Notes under the pieces: generated by a model | What the model was told of the DNA's origin: nothing | Seen by the model: the letters and a program-made list of their open reading frames with translations, nothing else | Database searches by the model: none | Shown: piece after piece, positions 26,155 through 33,558 of the stretch | How the letters are laid out: every line of letters begins with the position of its first letter | How positions within the stretch are numbered: the first letter of the stretch is position 1 | NCBI RefSeq assembly: GCF_000024725.1 | Contig: NC_013960.1 | Coordinates: 1,820,261-1,884,260, forward strand | Origin: Nitrosococcus halophilus Nc 4 | GTDB taxonomy: Bacteria; Pseudomonadota; Gammaproteobacteria; Nitrosococcales; Nitrosococcaceae | Length of the DNA: 64,000 nucleotides | Reading direction: 5' to 3' | Position numbers and translations under genes: made by a program

Positions 26155-27797
26155 GAAGGAGTACAAGGAAGTGCGACGCCCCCCTAGCGAGAGTGCGCAG
26201 CGCAGCGGAGCATCGAGCGCGAGGGCCGCATTACTTGCTGTCGTCGCCGTATTTGGTTCAGACAGCCGAAAGACTGTAGTCATAACCATCTCCCCTCTGT
26301 ATTAGTTTGAAATTTATCCAGTTGGCCGAGATCTTCCCGGCCTTGGCTTTCACATCAAAGGTGCCGCTAGCCCGAATGCTGGCCAGTATCCCAACATGAT
26401 CGCCAGCGTACTTGCCTTGGGGTTGCGAGAGCCTGACGAGATCACCCGTTTGAAATCCCTTTACTCGCCTACACCGCCCCGCCTTGCCGCGAGGAAAGCC
26501 ATATTTGTCGGTTCTGACGACTTGCCTTGTTCCGCGCCCCGTGGCTTTGATATGTAGCGCCCGATAACCTTCAGTTATTGTCACTTGCTCAGCGCTTTCG
26601 CCAACACATGCCGCGTCTATCCAATGGTCTTTGGTATAGCCTTGGCTGATCCTGTTTTTCTTGGTGCGCCCACCAGACCAAAAAGAAGTCGGCAATCCCA
26701 CTGACTGAATAGTGCACCCGATGGCGTAGCGGGTAGCATTGACCGCCGCTGCATCTTTTAGAGGCAGCTTGGATTTGGACTGGATCTGGGTATACCCAAA
26801 CTCGGCCGCCGTTTTGCTGTTCTTTTTTTTGTTGCAGGGCGCGCGGGCCAGGGTTAAATTAGATACCCGATTACTACCCCCCCTCGATCTCGGTATAATA
26901 TGCTCAACCTCTAGCGGGATATCTTTCTTATTGCAATAAGCGCACTTCCTGTCCCACTTCTCTAGCAGATATTCGCGCACCTCATACCCCATCAACTCGC
27001 CCTGCTGATACTCAACGCCGTTAATTTCAGGGTTCTGAATTTTTTGAGTATCAAAGCGCACAGTTTCGATATGACATTCTGAAATGGGAACTCTATCTAG
27101 CAGACGATTAAACCAGCTCGAAACGTTTTCAACCCGCGAGTTTAGCGATGGCGGCAGCCAACCCTTCGGTTTTGTTCTGTTTAGAAATCGTGGCGCACGA
27201 TAGCGGGTCTTTCTGCCTCTACGACCTCGGCGCAAACTACGACGACTAGCCAGCCGCTCACGGATGGCGTACCCGCGATGGGTAAGATTGGCGGCCCATA
27301 ACACCACGCGCCCCTGTTGAGGAAAATTCCCAACTAAAGCCAGCCCGGTTATTTTGCTGCCCGGATCAACCTTAAATTCAACCGGCTGCGGGTTGGGATC
27401 AACCCTATATTTCAGGATGATCGTAAATGGCTGCATCCGATAAACGCCAGCCTTCCCGTCTCGCAACAGCCGTCTTGCCCTTGCTGGGCTGCATGGCATC
27501 AACGGTTTTCTATCAGTGTCTAATACAAAAACTCTATTCATTAGCTTTTGCTACTCTAAAAGTTAGGGTTCTCTCGCCAATGTTTGAAGGGTCGTTCAGT
27601 CTCGGCATTCGCTCCTGTGTCGCTCCGTAGTTCATTGCCTTTGACCTCAGTGCCTGGGGCTGAGAAATGCACCCCAGGGTGAGTCGCTTTCGCTTCAACT
27701 TCAAACGTAGCCCCGAAGGGCTGAGGCTGGTTGAGCCAACCAACTCATTCGGAAAGTTCAGGACGAACTTGGAGAATGAGTTAGGCGACGACTCAAC
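26155..27797 (-). mobile_element. IscB/omega-RNA insertion element, copy 1 (1,643 bp)
   Basis: The block 26155-27797 equals 51142-52784 except for four substitutions that I can see. Both boundaries are sharp, and outside them the sequences differ completely. On the - strand it holds the omega-RNA scaffold, the iscB gene and about 100 GC-rich bases. It has no transposase gene, so it must be moved in trans, by family knowledge by an IS200/IS605 Y1 transposase. No target-site duplication is seen, as expected for that group. It interrupts a TonB receptor gene. The two copies are direct repeats about 25 kb apart. Confidence 0.92.
26258..27541 (-). CDS. iscB: IscB RNA-guided nuclease, copy 1
   Basis: This 427-residue protein has the complete IscB layout. 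The PLMP domain is at residues 1-45 (DRKPLMPCSPARARRLL). RuvC-I is at FKVDPGSKITGLAL with Asp59. An Arg-rich bridge helix lies at about 92-120 (RRSLRRGRRGRK). RuvC-II is at CHIETVRFD with Glu159. The HNH domain has CxxC at 200-203, EHIIPRSRGGSN with His214, and CNKKK at 236-240. RuvC-III is at KDHWIDAAC with His306 and Asp309. The C-terminal domain, by homology target-adjacent-motif reading, runs from about 345 to 427. All expected catalytic residues are present, so it could be active. IscB proteins are Cas9's ancestors and cut DNA using an omega-RNA encoded just upstream of their gene; such a scaffold precedes this gene. It differs from copy 2 at residue 32 (Gly here, Ala there). Confidence 0.95.
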   Translation of the reverse strand: MNRVFVLDTDRKPLMPCSPARARRLLRDGKAGVYRMQPFTIILKYRVDPNPQPVEFKVDPGSKITGLALVGNFPQQGRVVLWAANLTHRGYAIRERLASRRSLRRGRRGRKTRYRAPRFLNRTKPKGWLPPSLNSRVENVSSWFNRLLDRVPISECHIETVRFDTQKIQNPEINGVEYQQGELMGYEVREYLLEKWDRKCAYCNKKDIPLEVEHIIPRSRGGSNRVSNLTLARAPCNKKKNSKTAAEFGYTQIQSKSKLPLKDAAAVNATRYAIGCTIQSVGLPTSFWSGGRTKKNRISQGYTKDHWIDAACVGESAEQVTITEGYRALHIKATGRGTRQVVRTDKYGFPRGKAGRCRRVKGFQTGDLVRLSQPQGKYAGDHVGILASIRASGTFDVKAKAGKISANWINFKLIQRGDGYDYSLSAV

Positions 27798-27813
27798 ATT
27801 CTCTAGCCCGGTG
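27542..27813 (-). ncRNA. Predicted omega-RNA of IscB copy 1 (scaffold plus about 16-nt guide)
   Basis: The 256 bases before iscB are kept in both element copies and fold into nested hairpins. On the - strand GTTGAGTC (element edge) pairs with GGCTCAAC. Inside is AACTCATTC/GAATGAGTT (27742-27750 with 27774-27782), enclosing AAGTTC/GAACTT. Further on are AGCCC/GGGCT with a tetraloop (27709-27722) and CCTGGGG/CCCCAGG (27653-27678). By analogy with known IscB systems the guide is the flanking DNA 5' of the scaffold, here caccgggctagagaat (27813 down to 27798), which is receptor coding sequence for TGLEN. The RNA ends and the guide length are not determined. Confidence 0.75.
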
Positions 27814-28292
27814 GCTTGCTGGTTTATTATCCTTAAGCCGTTGTAGCGGTAGTTGTTGAAATTATTCAAATTTAAGCCACGGATGGCCAGATTGGTAAAT
27901 GCACCTGGATTGACGGCGGAGGAGGTCACGCTGGCATCGAGTCGATCCATCGCACCGATGTCATTAAAAGATTGATTGAAAAATAACTCCCATGGCGCTA
28001 CTTTGACTGAAAATGGCGTATCCAACAGTGGTTGATCACCAAAACCTGCTAAGGCAGAATCTTTTGCCTTGTAGCCTTGGCTTGCGCCTTCTGCCTCAGT
28101 TTCGGAGGTGACGGTCACCATTGGCAATCTCATCTCTTCTGCTTGTGTCGGCTCCTCGGCACCGGTTTGCTGGGCATGGGCCTGTCCAGCAAACGCTAAC
28201 CCAAGCAGTGCATAAGGCAGCGAAAGGGAAAATAGGGTGCGTTGGAGGCGAATAAAATTCTTGGTCATTTTTTTGGGGGTTTTAGTCTTCAT
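27798..28292 (-). pseudogene. TonB-dependent siderophore receptor, 5' part (split by IscB element)
   Basis: This codes for the first 165 residues of a receptor: a signal peptide (about residues 1-40, LPYALLGLAFAGQAHAQ), a TonB-box-like region (MVTVTSETEAEG) and the first half of the plug (LLDTPFSVKVAPWELF, NLAIRGLNLNNFN, RYNGLRIINQQ). It stops in mid-plug at the codons for GLEN, where the IscB element begins. Continued reading into the element gives about 87 unrelated residues translated from the omega-RNA region before a stop near 27534. The rest of the receptor is at 24475-26154. The gene is non-functional unless the element is excised. Confidence 0.9.
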
Positions 28293-28407
28293 TTTGGTTT
28301 TTATGGTCGAAAGTTGTACAGAGCTTCCTAGTTAGGTTAAATGCAGCGAAACGGCAGCCGGTGCAGATGAATCTGTCGCGGTGATTGAAAAACGGGACAA
28401 CTCCAGC

Positions 28408-28426
28408 CAGCCTTCTCAGAAGGCTG
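28408..28426 (-). terminator. Candidate transcription terminator hairpin
   Basis: The perfect inverted repeat cagccttctcagaaggctg lies 16 bp after the stop of the exported chelatase-like gene. The T-run (GTTTTTC on the - strand) comes only about 15 bases after the stem, so a Rho-independent terminator is plausible but not typical. Confidence 0.4.
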
Positions 28427-28441
28427 ACTCTATCGCCCCCT

Positions 28442-30124
28442 TCAATGAGAAGTACTGTGGTGGTCTACCGCAGCTTCGGTTAATTGTCCCTTAGCGCCTG
28501 CCTTGAGGACGGCGATGCCTTCCCGAAGGCTCTTCTCTACCCAGCGGGTGAAGTTAGGATGCGGTATTAAGCCTTGTCCATTCATCACATACTCCAACCC
28601 GTCCAGATATGTCCCATAGGAGCCTGAACCGTAAAGCCGATTGGAAATGACGATGGCTTGGCCACCATTATTCGCCTGTTCGATAAAGGCGCGGATCTCG
28701 CGTAGGGCTTCGGCCCGCTTGTCGGGCCAGTCCTCCCGCAGGCTCATGGCGCGGATGTCACGGAAAGGCGCCGGGAGTATGGCTTTGATAGTGGCGATGT
28801 TATGCTCGGTGATGAGGGCAAGGTCGGCCGCATTTGCCTTGTCACTTCTGCTACCGTGGGAGAGGAGAAGGATGCTTTCTTGCGAGGGATCTTGGCTCAC
28901 CTCCAGTATCCGGTCCTTGAGGATTTCCGAGATCAAGGGATCGGGCTGATAGCCGCCTGTGGTCACAAAACGGACGGAGGTGCGCACGCGCTCAGGCACT
29001 CCGCCATGGTTGTGGGCCGGTGGAGCCATGCGGAGCCCAAGAATATAGTCGCTCGCCTCGCGGAAATGATGGGACATGGCGTAGAGGCGCAAAAAGACCC
29101 CATGGCGCACCCCCGCAGCCTCTAGCTCGTTCACCGCTTGGCCAATAGCGAAAGGGCTTGCCATGCCGAAGGCGAAGGCGGTGGGATAACGCCTCACCAT
29201 GTCTGGCATGGCGGCGATGATGCCGTCATTGTAGGGCGCGGTTGAGCCATGGGGCATGATGATGAAGCCGATAGTGTCTTTGGTCACCGGGACATGCCTA
29301 TTGATCATACGCCGCAGCCAGGTGCGCACTGCCGAGTGAGGCATGACGCTTTCGGCAATATGGATATTGGCGTGGGTATAGCGCCGCTTTAGCATCGTTT
29401 CAAGCGACATATTGGGCGTAAATTTGAGGCCGACGACCGAAGGGATAATGAGGGTGCGGCCCGCCTCGGCGAACCGGTTCACGAGTGTCGCCGTCTCGGC
29501 CTCCGCAGCCTCTGCCTCTGGACCTCCTGCTGTTCTGGAATAGGTGAGCGCAACCTCGGTTTCGGCAAAGGAAACGAAGGGGCGGATATCGTCCAGTAGA
29601 CGCTCGCCGAGCGATCGCAAGGTCGCGGCGCCTCCGGTATCGCCGGCCCCCGAAAGCCATAGCACCAGCCGTTCTGCTGCCGGCGTTTTGCTCACCGAGC
29701 GGATGCGGTCGAGCAGTATCTCTCGGAGCAGATAGCTTTCTCCGAGAGCCGGCGTCCAGGTGAGCACAGCGGGGGCCATGGCAGTCTCGATTTGGCTGCG
29801 GAAAAGCCCGAGGAGATGATCGGCCTCCGAGACGAAAAGAGGAATGGCGATGACCTTACCCACGCCATGCTCATGGAGAAAGGCCCGGGCCGCTTCCATA
29901 TAGGCGGCATAGCCGTTCTCAATACCCTGATAGTCGGGTCCGATGAGCAAGAGTTTTACCGGATAGTCCGGGTCTAGGTCCGCGACGGTAGCCGCAAGCT
30001 CCTGGTTGCCGACGGCCCCCCGGTCCATGGCGACGACCAGGACGCCGATCCGCTCTGAAGCGCTGGTGAGAGGAGGAAAAATGCACAAGATAAACAAGAA
30101 TAACCACCGGAGCATCACTTTCAT
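28442..30124 (-). CDS. Exported protein with four CbiX/sirohydrochlorin-chelatase-like repeats
   Basis: This 560-residue protein has a signal peptide (residues 1-22, LRWLFLFILCIFPPLTSAS). The rest reads as four class II chelatase half-units, each starting with a hydrophobic strand and a loop where CbiX proteins have HGS. Unit 1 has VLVVAMDRG (no His). Unit 2 has VLWLSGAGD (no His). Unit 3 has FIIMPHGSTAPYNDG. Unit 4 has ILLLSHGSRSDKANA. A second His is seen in PLFVSEADHLLG (unit 1) and YAMSHHFREAS (unit 3). Known CbiX enzymes are cytoplasmic and insert cobalt or iron into sirohydrochlorin; a periplasmic four-unit version must do something else, perhaps binding or remodelling tetrapyrroles. 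It follows a His-rich small gene and a haem-type receptor gene. The ribosome site is AAGAGG. Function is unknown. Confidence 0.8.
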   Translation of the reverse strand: MKVMLRWLFLFILCIFPPLTSASERIGVLVVAMDRGAVGNQELAATVADLDPDYPVKLLLIGPDYQGIENGYAAYMEAARAFLHEHGVGKVIAIPLFVSEADHLLGLFRSQIETAMAPAVLTWTPALGESYLLREILLDRIRSVSKTPAAERLVLWLSGAGDTGGAATLRSLGERLLDDIRPFVSFAETEVALTYSRTAGGPEAEAAEAETATLVNRFAEAGRTLIIPSVVGLKFTPNMSLETMLKRRYTHANIHIAESVMPHSAVRTWLRRMINRHVPVTKDTIGFIIMPHGSTAPYNDGIIAAMPDMVRRYPTAFAFGMASPFAIGQAVNELEAAGVRHGVFLRLYAMSHHFREASDYILGLRMAPPAHNHGGVPERVRTSVRFVTTGGYQPDPLISEILKDRILEVSQDPSQESILLLSHGSRSDKANAADLALITEHNIATIKAILPAPFRDIRAMSLREDWPDKRAEALREIRAFIEQANNGGQAIVISNRLYGSGSYGTYLDGLEYVMNGQGLIPHPNFTRWVEKSLREGIAVLKAGAKGQLTEAAVDHHSTSH

Positions 30125-30198
30125 ACCTCTTTTGAAGGGACCAAATTAAGGTTTCCCTCTTGTTCAATTTCTGCTGTAAAACAATGGGGGTGATTTAA

Positions 30199-30489
30199 CT
30201 AATGCCGGCGTGACTTTACTCCAACCGACAGCAGGCTCTCATGAGAATGCCAATTTCTCCCGGTGCGGCGCTGCCAGTATTCAAGGAGGTGTAAATAGGC
30301 TTTGCGGCTTTCCGAGTCGTTTTGAACGAGGGGGTGTTCGCTCAGCAAGTGCAAGTGATGCACAATGGCCGAGGCCAGGTGGGGGCAGGAATGATGGGTA
30401 TAACGGCTCATGAGACAAGAGGCCGTTGCCTGGAGATGGGTGAGACCCCGGATTAAGGTATTGGGGGAAGATATTTTATGATTAGCCAT
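30199..30489 (-). CDS. Small His-rich hypothetical protein
   Basis: This 96-residue protein has 13 histidines, including THHSCPHLA, VHHLHLL and NWHSHE, and two cysteines. I see no signal peptide or membrane segment. It is likely a real gene: GAGGAG lies nine bases before the ATG, and it sits in line between the haem-type receptor (264 bp upstream) and the exported chelatase-like gene (74 bp downstream), all on the - strand. His-rich composition fits binding of metal or haem, but I recognise no family. The 263 bases between it and the receptor hold no gene that I can support. Confidence 0.6.
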   Translation of the reverse strand: MANHKISSPNTLIRGLTHLQATASCLMSRYTHHSCPHLASAIVHHLHLLSEHPLVQNDSESRKAYLHLLEYWQRRTGRNWHSHESLLSVGVKSRRH

Positions 30490-30752
30490 GATGCGCGCTC
30501 CTCATTTTGGGCGTTAGGATGGAATTAAAAAGGGTCTGGAAGGGCAGACTGCGCCAAAAAAGCAAGTTACGGAGAAGAAGGACCGTTTGTTTCAAGCGCC
30601 TGGAAATGATTTCCGGAGGCGCTAAACGATGGAGGGAGGTGGGTCCTACTTGTTTCATTGAATTGCGGAGTCCTTGAGTACCCTGCCAGACCAAAACTTG
30701 AAAAACTGTTTTTATCTCAGATTTGCTTATATATTCTTTTGATGATGGAGGC

Positions 30753-32783
30753 TTAAAATTGGTAGGTGAGTGCCACTTTGAAATTACGCCCAGCCTCCTC
30801 GATGACTGAAAGATGACGTCTGTAAGCTTTATCGGTCAGGTTGTCGATAGCGAAATCCACCCGTAAACCCTTGAGGCCAGCAGAAGGAGGCAACCAGCTA
30901 GCGTACAGGTCATACACGCTATAGCCAGGGGTTTCCAGCACTCCTGGAGGAACTCGATCCTGCCGAGCGACAAAACGGCCCCGCCCGCCGAGGACAAATC
31001 CTAACCGAGAGAAGCGCCAGCCCAGATCGACCACTCCCTTGTCAGGTTGCACATTGGTGAGCGGCAAGCCGGTATTGTCGTCTTCACCGCGAGTGCGGCC
31101 AAAGCTGGCCCGAGCGAAAAAGCGGCTAGTGTCATAATGGATAGCCGCTTCGAAACCGTGAAGACGCGCCTGATTGAGATTGGCGTTTTGAGTAGTGCCG
31201 GCGAGAATATCGACTCTCAGATCGATGAAATCCTCGGCTTTAGTATCGAAGTAGGTGAATTCCAGATTTAGCCGATCCGCTGCCGCCAGTACTCCCTCCC
31301 AAGCGCTCCGGAAACCGGTTTCCCAGGTGTAAACTGTTTCCGGTTTGAGGGTTGGATTGGGGATGAAGAAGTTATCGGGGAAGCGGCCTGGAACCCCCCG
31401 AAAGTGGAGTCCTTCGGTGAGGCGCTCGGGCAGCGTGGGGGCGCGAAACGCCTTGCCGTAACTGCCCCATAGTTTGAGCCAGGAGGTCAGATGGAATATC
31501 CCGCCAATACGGGGGGAGAGGGCATCGTCGGTGGTGCTCTGGCCTTGCCCCGTCTCTAGCTCCAAAGTGTAGCGGTCATAGCGTAGCGCCGGAATGAGGC
31601 TTAGGTATTGACCGAGGGCGATCTCATCTTGGAGGTAAAATCCCCAGACATCGCTTTCCGCCTTGGGAAAGGAGGGCCGGGGCTCGCCGTTTTCCCGGCC
31701 TTCCTCTTCATCCTTGAAGTAATCCACCCCAAAAGTGAGTGTTTGTCCCAAAAAAGCCATGGGACCGGCAAGATCCATACTATTTTGGAGCTTAAATCCG
31801 GTGGTGAAAAACTCGCTGGTGGTTTGTCTACCGCTTTCCAGACGCCTTCGGCTATCGCGCAGCTCGGTACGGTAGGCATTGAGCTTGGGTTTGAGCCAAG
31901 GATGGGCTGGATCGTCGTAGCTGTACTGCAGGGTGTAGGTGCGGCGTTCGATATCGGTGGTGGCGTTTTCGTTGGTGCCACTCGACACTGTTTGGGGATT
32001 GGCGGGAAAAACCCCTTCGGTATTGAAGTAATCACCTCCAATGCGCAACTGATGGGCTCCAGGAAGATAGTTCAAGCGGACGAGGCCGGAAAGGTTCTCC
32101 GCAGCCGAGCTATCTAGCTCCTGGCCACTGCCCAAAGTGAGATCGCCAGAGTCCCGGTAGGCAAAATTACCCAGGAAATCCCAGTCGGCGGCACGCCCAA
32201 ATAAGGTAGCACTGGTTGACCCCTCGTCGTTGACACTTTGGTAGCCGCCCTTAAGCCGCGCGCCAAAGCGCTCGCCGGGGGCGAGGAAGTCGCTCGCCTC
32301 TCGGGTGGTCATGGCCACCACGCCGCCAAGGGCGCCACTGCCATAAAGAGCCGAGGCCGATCCGCGCAGGACTTCAATCTGTTTAAGTAAATCCGGTTCG
32401 ATAAAAAAACGGCCTAGATGACCGACACTGAAATTCTGCCGGGCGCCGTCGATAGTGGTCAGGATGCGTTCGCTGCTGAGACCGCGAATGGTAATGGTTT
32501 CGCCGATAGGTCGCGGTCCGGAGGCAAAATCGATGTTCGGCAAGACTTGCAAGAGATCGTCCATACTCTGGGCCTGCCGGCGCATGATCTGCTCGCTATC
32601 CAAAACACTTACCGAAGCAGGCAATTCAGCCAAGGGGCGTTCGGTCTGGGTTGCAATAACAGTCACCGGATCGAGAACATGGTTTTCTACATCCAGAGAG
32701 GTATCCGCGAGTGCTTTGGCGCCTATTCCACTGCATAGAAGAGGGATCATCGCCATCTCCGCACATCTTATTTCTTTGTTCAT
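30753..32783 (-). CDS. TonB-dependent haem/haemoglobin-type receptor
   Basis: This 676-residue receptor has an N-terminal export signal ending near AKALADTS, a TonB box region (DPVTVIATQTERP), a plug (about 55-165, SVLDSEQIMRRQAQSMDDLL, then GSASALYGSGALGGVVAM, the form typical of haem/lactoferrin-type receptors) and a barrel ending in ALTYQF. The haem-receptor markers FRAP (FRAPTLPERL) and an NPNL-like NPTL (IPNPTLKPE) are both seen in the extracellular-loop region between about residues 455 and 495. A strong Fur box lies about 155 bp upstream. It heads a likely operon with the His-rich small gene and the exported chelatase-like gene. Haem as substrate is a family-based inference. Confidence 0.87.
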   Translation of the reverse strand: MNKEIRCAEMAMIPLLCSGIGAKALADTSLDVENHVLDPVTVIATQTERPLAELPASVSVLDSEQIMRRQAQSMDDLLQVLPNIDFASGPRPIGETITIRGLSSERILTTIDGARQNFSVGHLGRFFIEPDLLKQIEVLRGSASALYGSGALGGVVAMTTREASDFLAPGERFGARLKGGYQSVNDEGSTSATLFGRAADWDFLGNFAYRDSGDLTLGSGQELDSSAAENLSGLVRLNYLPGAHQLRIGGDYFNTEGVFPANPQTVSSGTNENATTDIERRTYTLQYSYDDPAHPWLKPKLNAYRTELRDSRRRLESGRQTTSEFFTTGFKLQNSMDLAGPMAFLGQTLTFGVDYFKDEEEGRENGEPRPSFPKAESDVWGFYLQDEIALGQYLSLIPALRYDRYTLELETGQGQSTTDDALSPRIGGIFHLTSWLKLWGSYGKAFRAPTLPERLTEGLHFRGVPGRFPDNFFIPNPTLKPETVYTWETGFRSAWEGVLAAADRLNLEFTYFDTKAEDFIDLRVDILAGTTQNANLNQARLHGFEAAIHYDTSRFFARASFGRTRGEDDNTGLPLTNVQPDKGVVDLGWRFSRLGFVLGGRGRFVARQDRVPPGVLETPGYSVYDLYASWLPPSAGLKGLRVDFAIDNLTDKAYRRHLSVIEEAGRNFKVALTYQF

Positions 32784-32938
32784 CTGACGCTGTTGCCCCT
32801 AGCATCAAATGCTCTGTAATCCTAGCCATCAGAGCAAAATGAGGTGAACCTTGTCTCCATTTTGGTTATTGCAAGCCTAGTCTTTGGCGCTAGTTTTAGG
32901 CCGCAAGCGGGAGAGGGTAAGGTCAATTAAAATATAAT

Positions 32939-32957
32939 AATAATGATAATCATTAGT
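32939..32957. promoter_or_regulatory. Fur-box operator upstream of the haem-type receptor
   Basis: AATAATGATAATCATTAGT keeps 16 of the 19 Fur consensus bases, including the unbroken core ATAATGATAATCATTA. It is the best Fur-like site in the window and faces the haem-type receptor gene. Confidence 0.8.
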
Positions 32958-32987
32958 GTTTAGTAAATCAATGCCAGTGTGTGAAGG

Positions 32988-33218
32988 ATGATGGCAACGC
33001 TGTTTGCGGAAAATGAGGCTCATGTTGATCGCATCGATGAATACGGCGTCTTTTACCGGGTCGAGGGTGCGTTGCAAGACCCTGAAGGGATATTGGCCGT
33101 AGTTACCATTTGGATGCGGCAAGAGGCAAATCCATTTTACTTTCCTTGCCCCGGCATATCGCCAGCCCTTAGTGTTTTGGGAATTCAACGGGACGGGAGC
33201 TGGTTTTCCCTTGATTGA
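32988..33218 (+). CDS. Small hypothetical protein, possible DUF6883-like remnant
   Basis: This 76-residue frame begins ATLFAENEAHVDRIDEYG and contains GVFYRVEGALQDPEG followed by VVTIWMR. That pattern reminds me of the small DUF6883-type proteins (the GTKYxVxG...G...VRTVW pattern), although the C-terminal part does not follow it, so it may be a decayed copy. No convincing ribosome site is seen. A - strand frame over 32877-33188 is less protein-like. It lies beside the Fur box and just before a MITE-like repeat. Confidence 0.3.
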   Translation: MMATLFAENEAHVDRIDEYGVFYRVEGALQDPEGILAVVTIWMRQEANPFYFPCPGISPALSVLGIQRDGSWFSLD

Positions 33219-33241
33219 CTTGCATGTGGAAAGGAATGCAA

Positions 33242-33392
33242 TTTAGCCGCGAATTAACGCCCATGAACGCAAATATTTCAATGACTTAGAGACAGGCAAG
33301 AGTTTGCCCGCTAAGCAATCATTCAAGGCATTGTTTTATAAGCGTTTATTCGCGTGCATTCGCGGCTAAAAACCGAATCTAGGTTGTTCCCC
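33242..33392 (+). repeat. MITE-like repeat, copy 1 (inverted relative to 36161-36295)
   Basis: It starts with tttagccgcgaattaacgc and its core ends at 33370 with gcgtgcattcgcggctaaa, so the core has imperfect terminal inverted repeats. Homology with the second copy continues through aaaccgaatctaggttgttcccc to 33392. The two copies face each other across the TonB receptor gene. The rest of the gap up to 33558 holds nothing that I can name. Confidence 0.75.
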
Positions 33393-33558
33393 GTATCTAT
33401 TTTCCTTTGCCCCTGTCAGTAGGTTCTAACGTAGAGCCGTAGGGGGGGAGCGCAGTGAAACCCACCGCTACCCGCCAAGGTTTTCCAACAGTTTCTGAAC
33501 CACGGCCGATGCCGGGTTTTCAAAGTCACGGGCAATCAATATGTCTGTCTTATCTCCA

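Noticed and set aside
24475-26289. A single 604-residue gene starting inside the IscB element
   Set aside because: The first 45 residues are translated from the element's end and have no signal peptide. The protein-like part starts exactly at the element edge.
26258-27541. Cas9 or a CRISPR locus
   Set aside because: The size, PLMP domain, lack of a REC lobe and absence of any spaced repeat array or cas genes fit IscB, not Cas9.
26155-27797. Search for a Y1 or other transposase within the element
   Set aside because: No other convincing frame exists in the 1,643 bp. The element is non-autonomous.
27534-28292. A complete 252-residue protein
   Set aside because: The last 87 residues come from the omega-RNA region of the element. 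Only the first 165 are receptor.
32877-33188. A 103-residue - strand gene
   Set aside because: It would cover the strong Fur box, has no ribosome site and has an unlikely composition.
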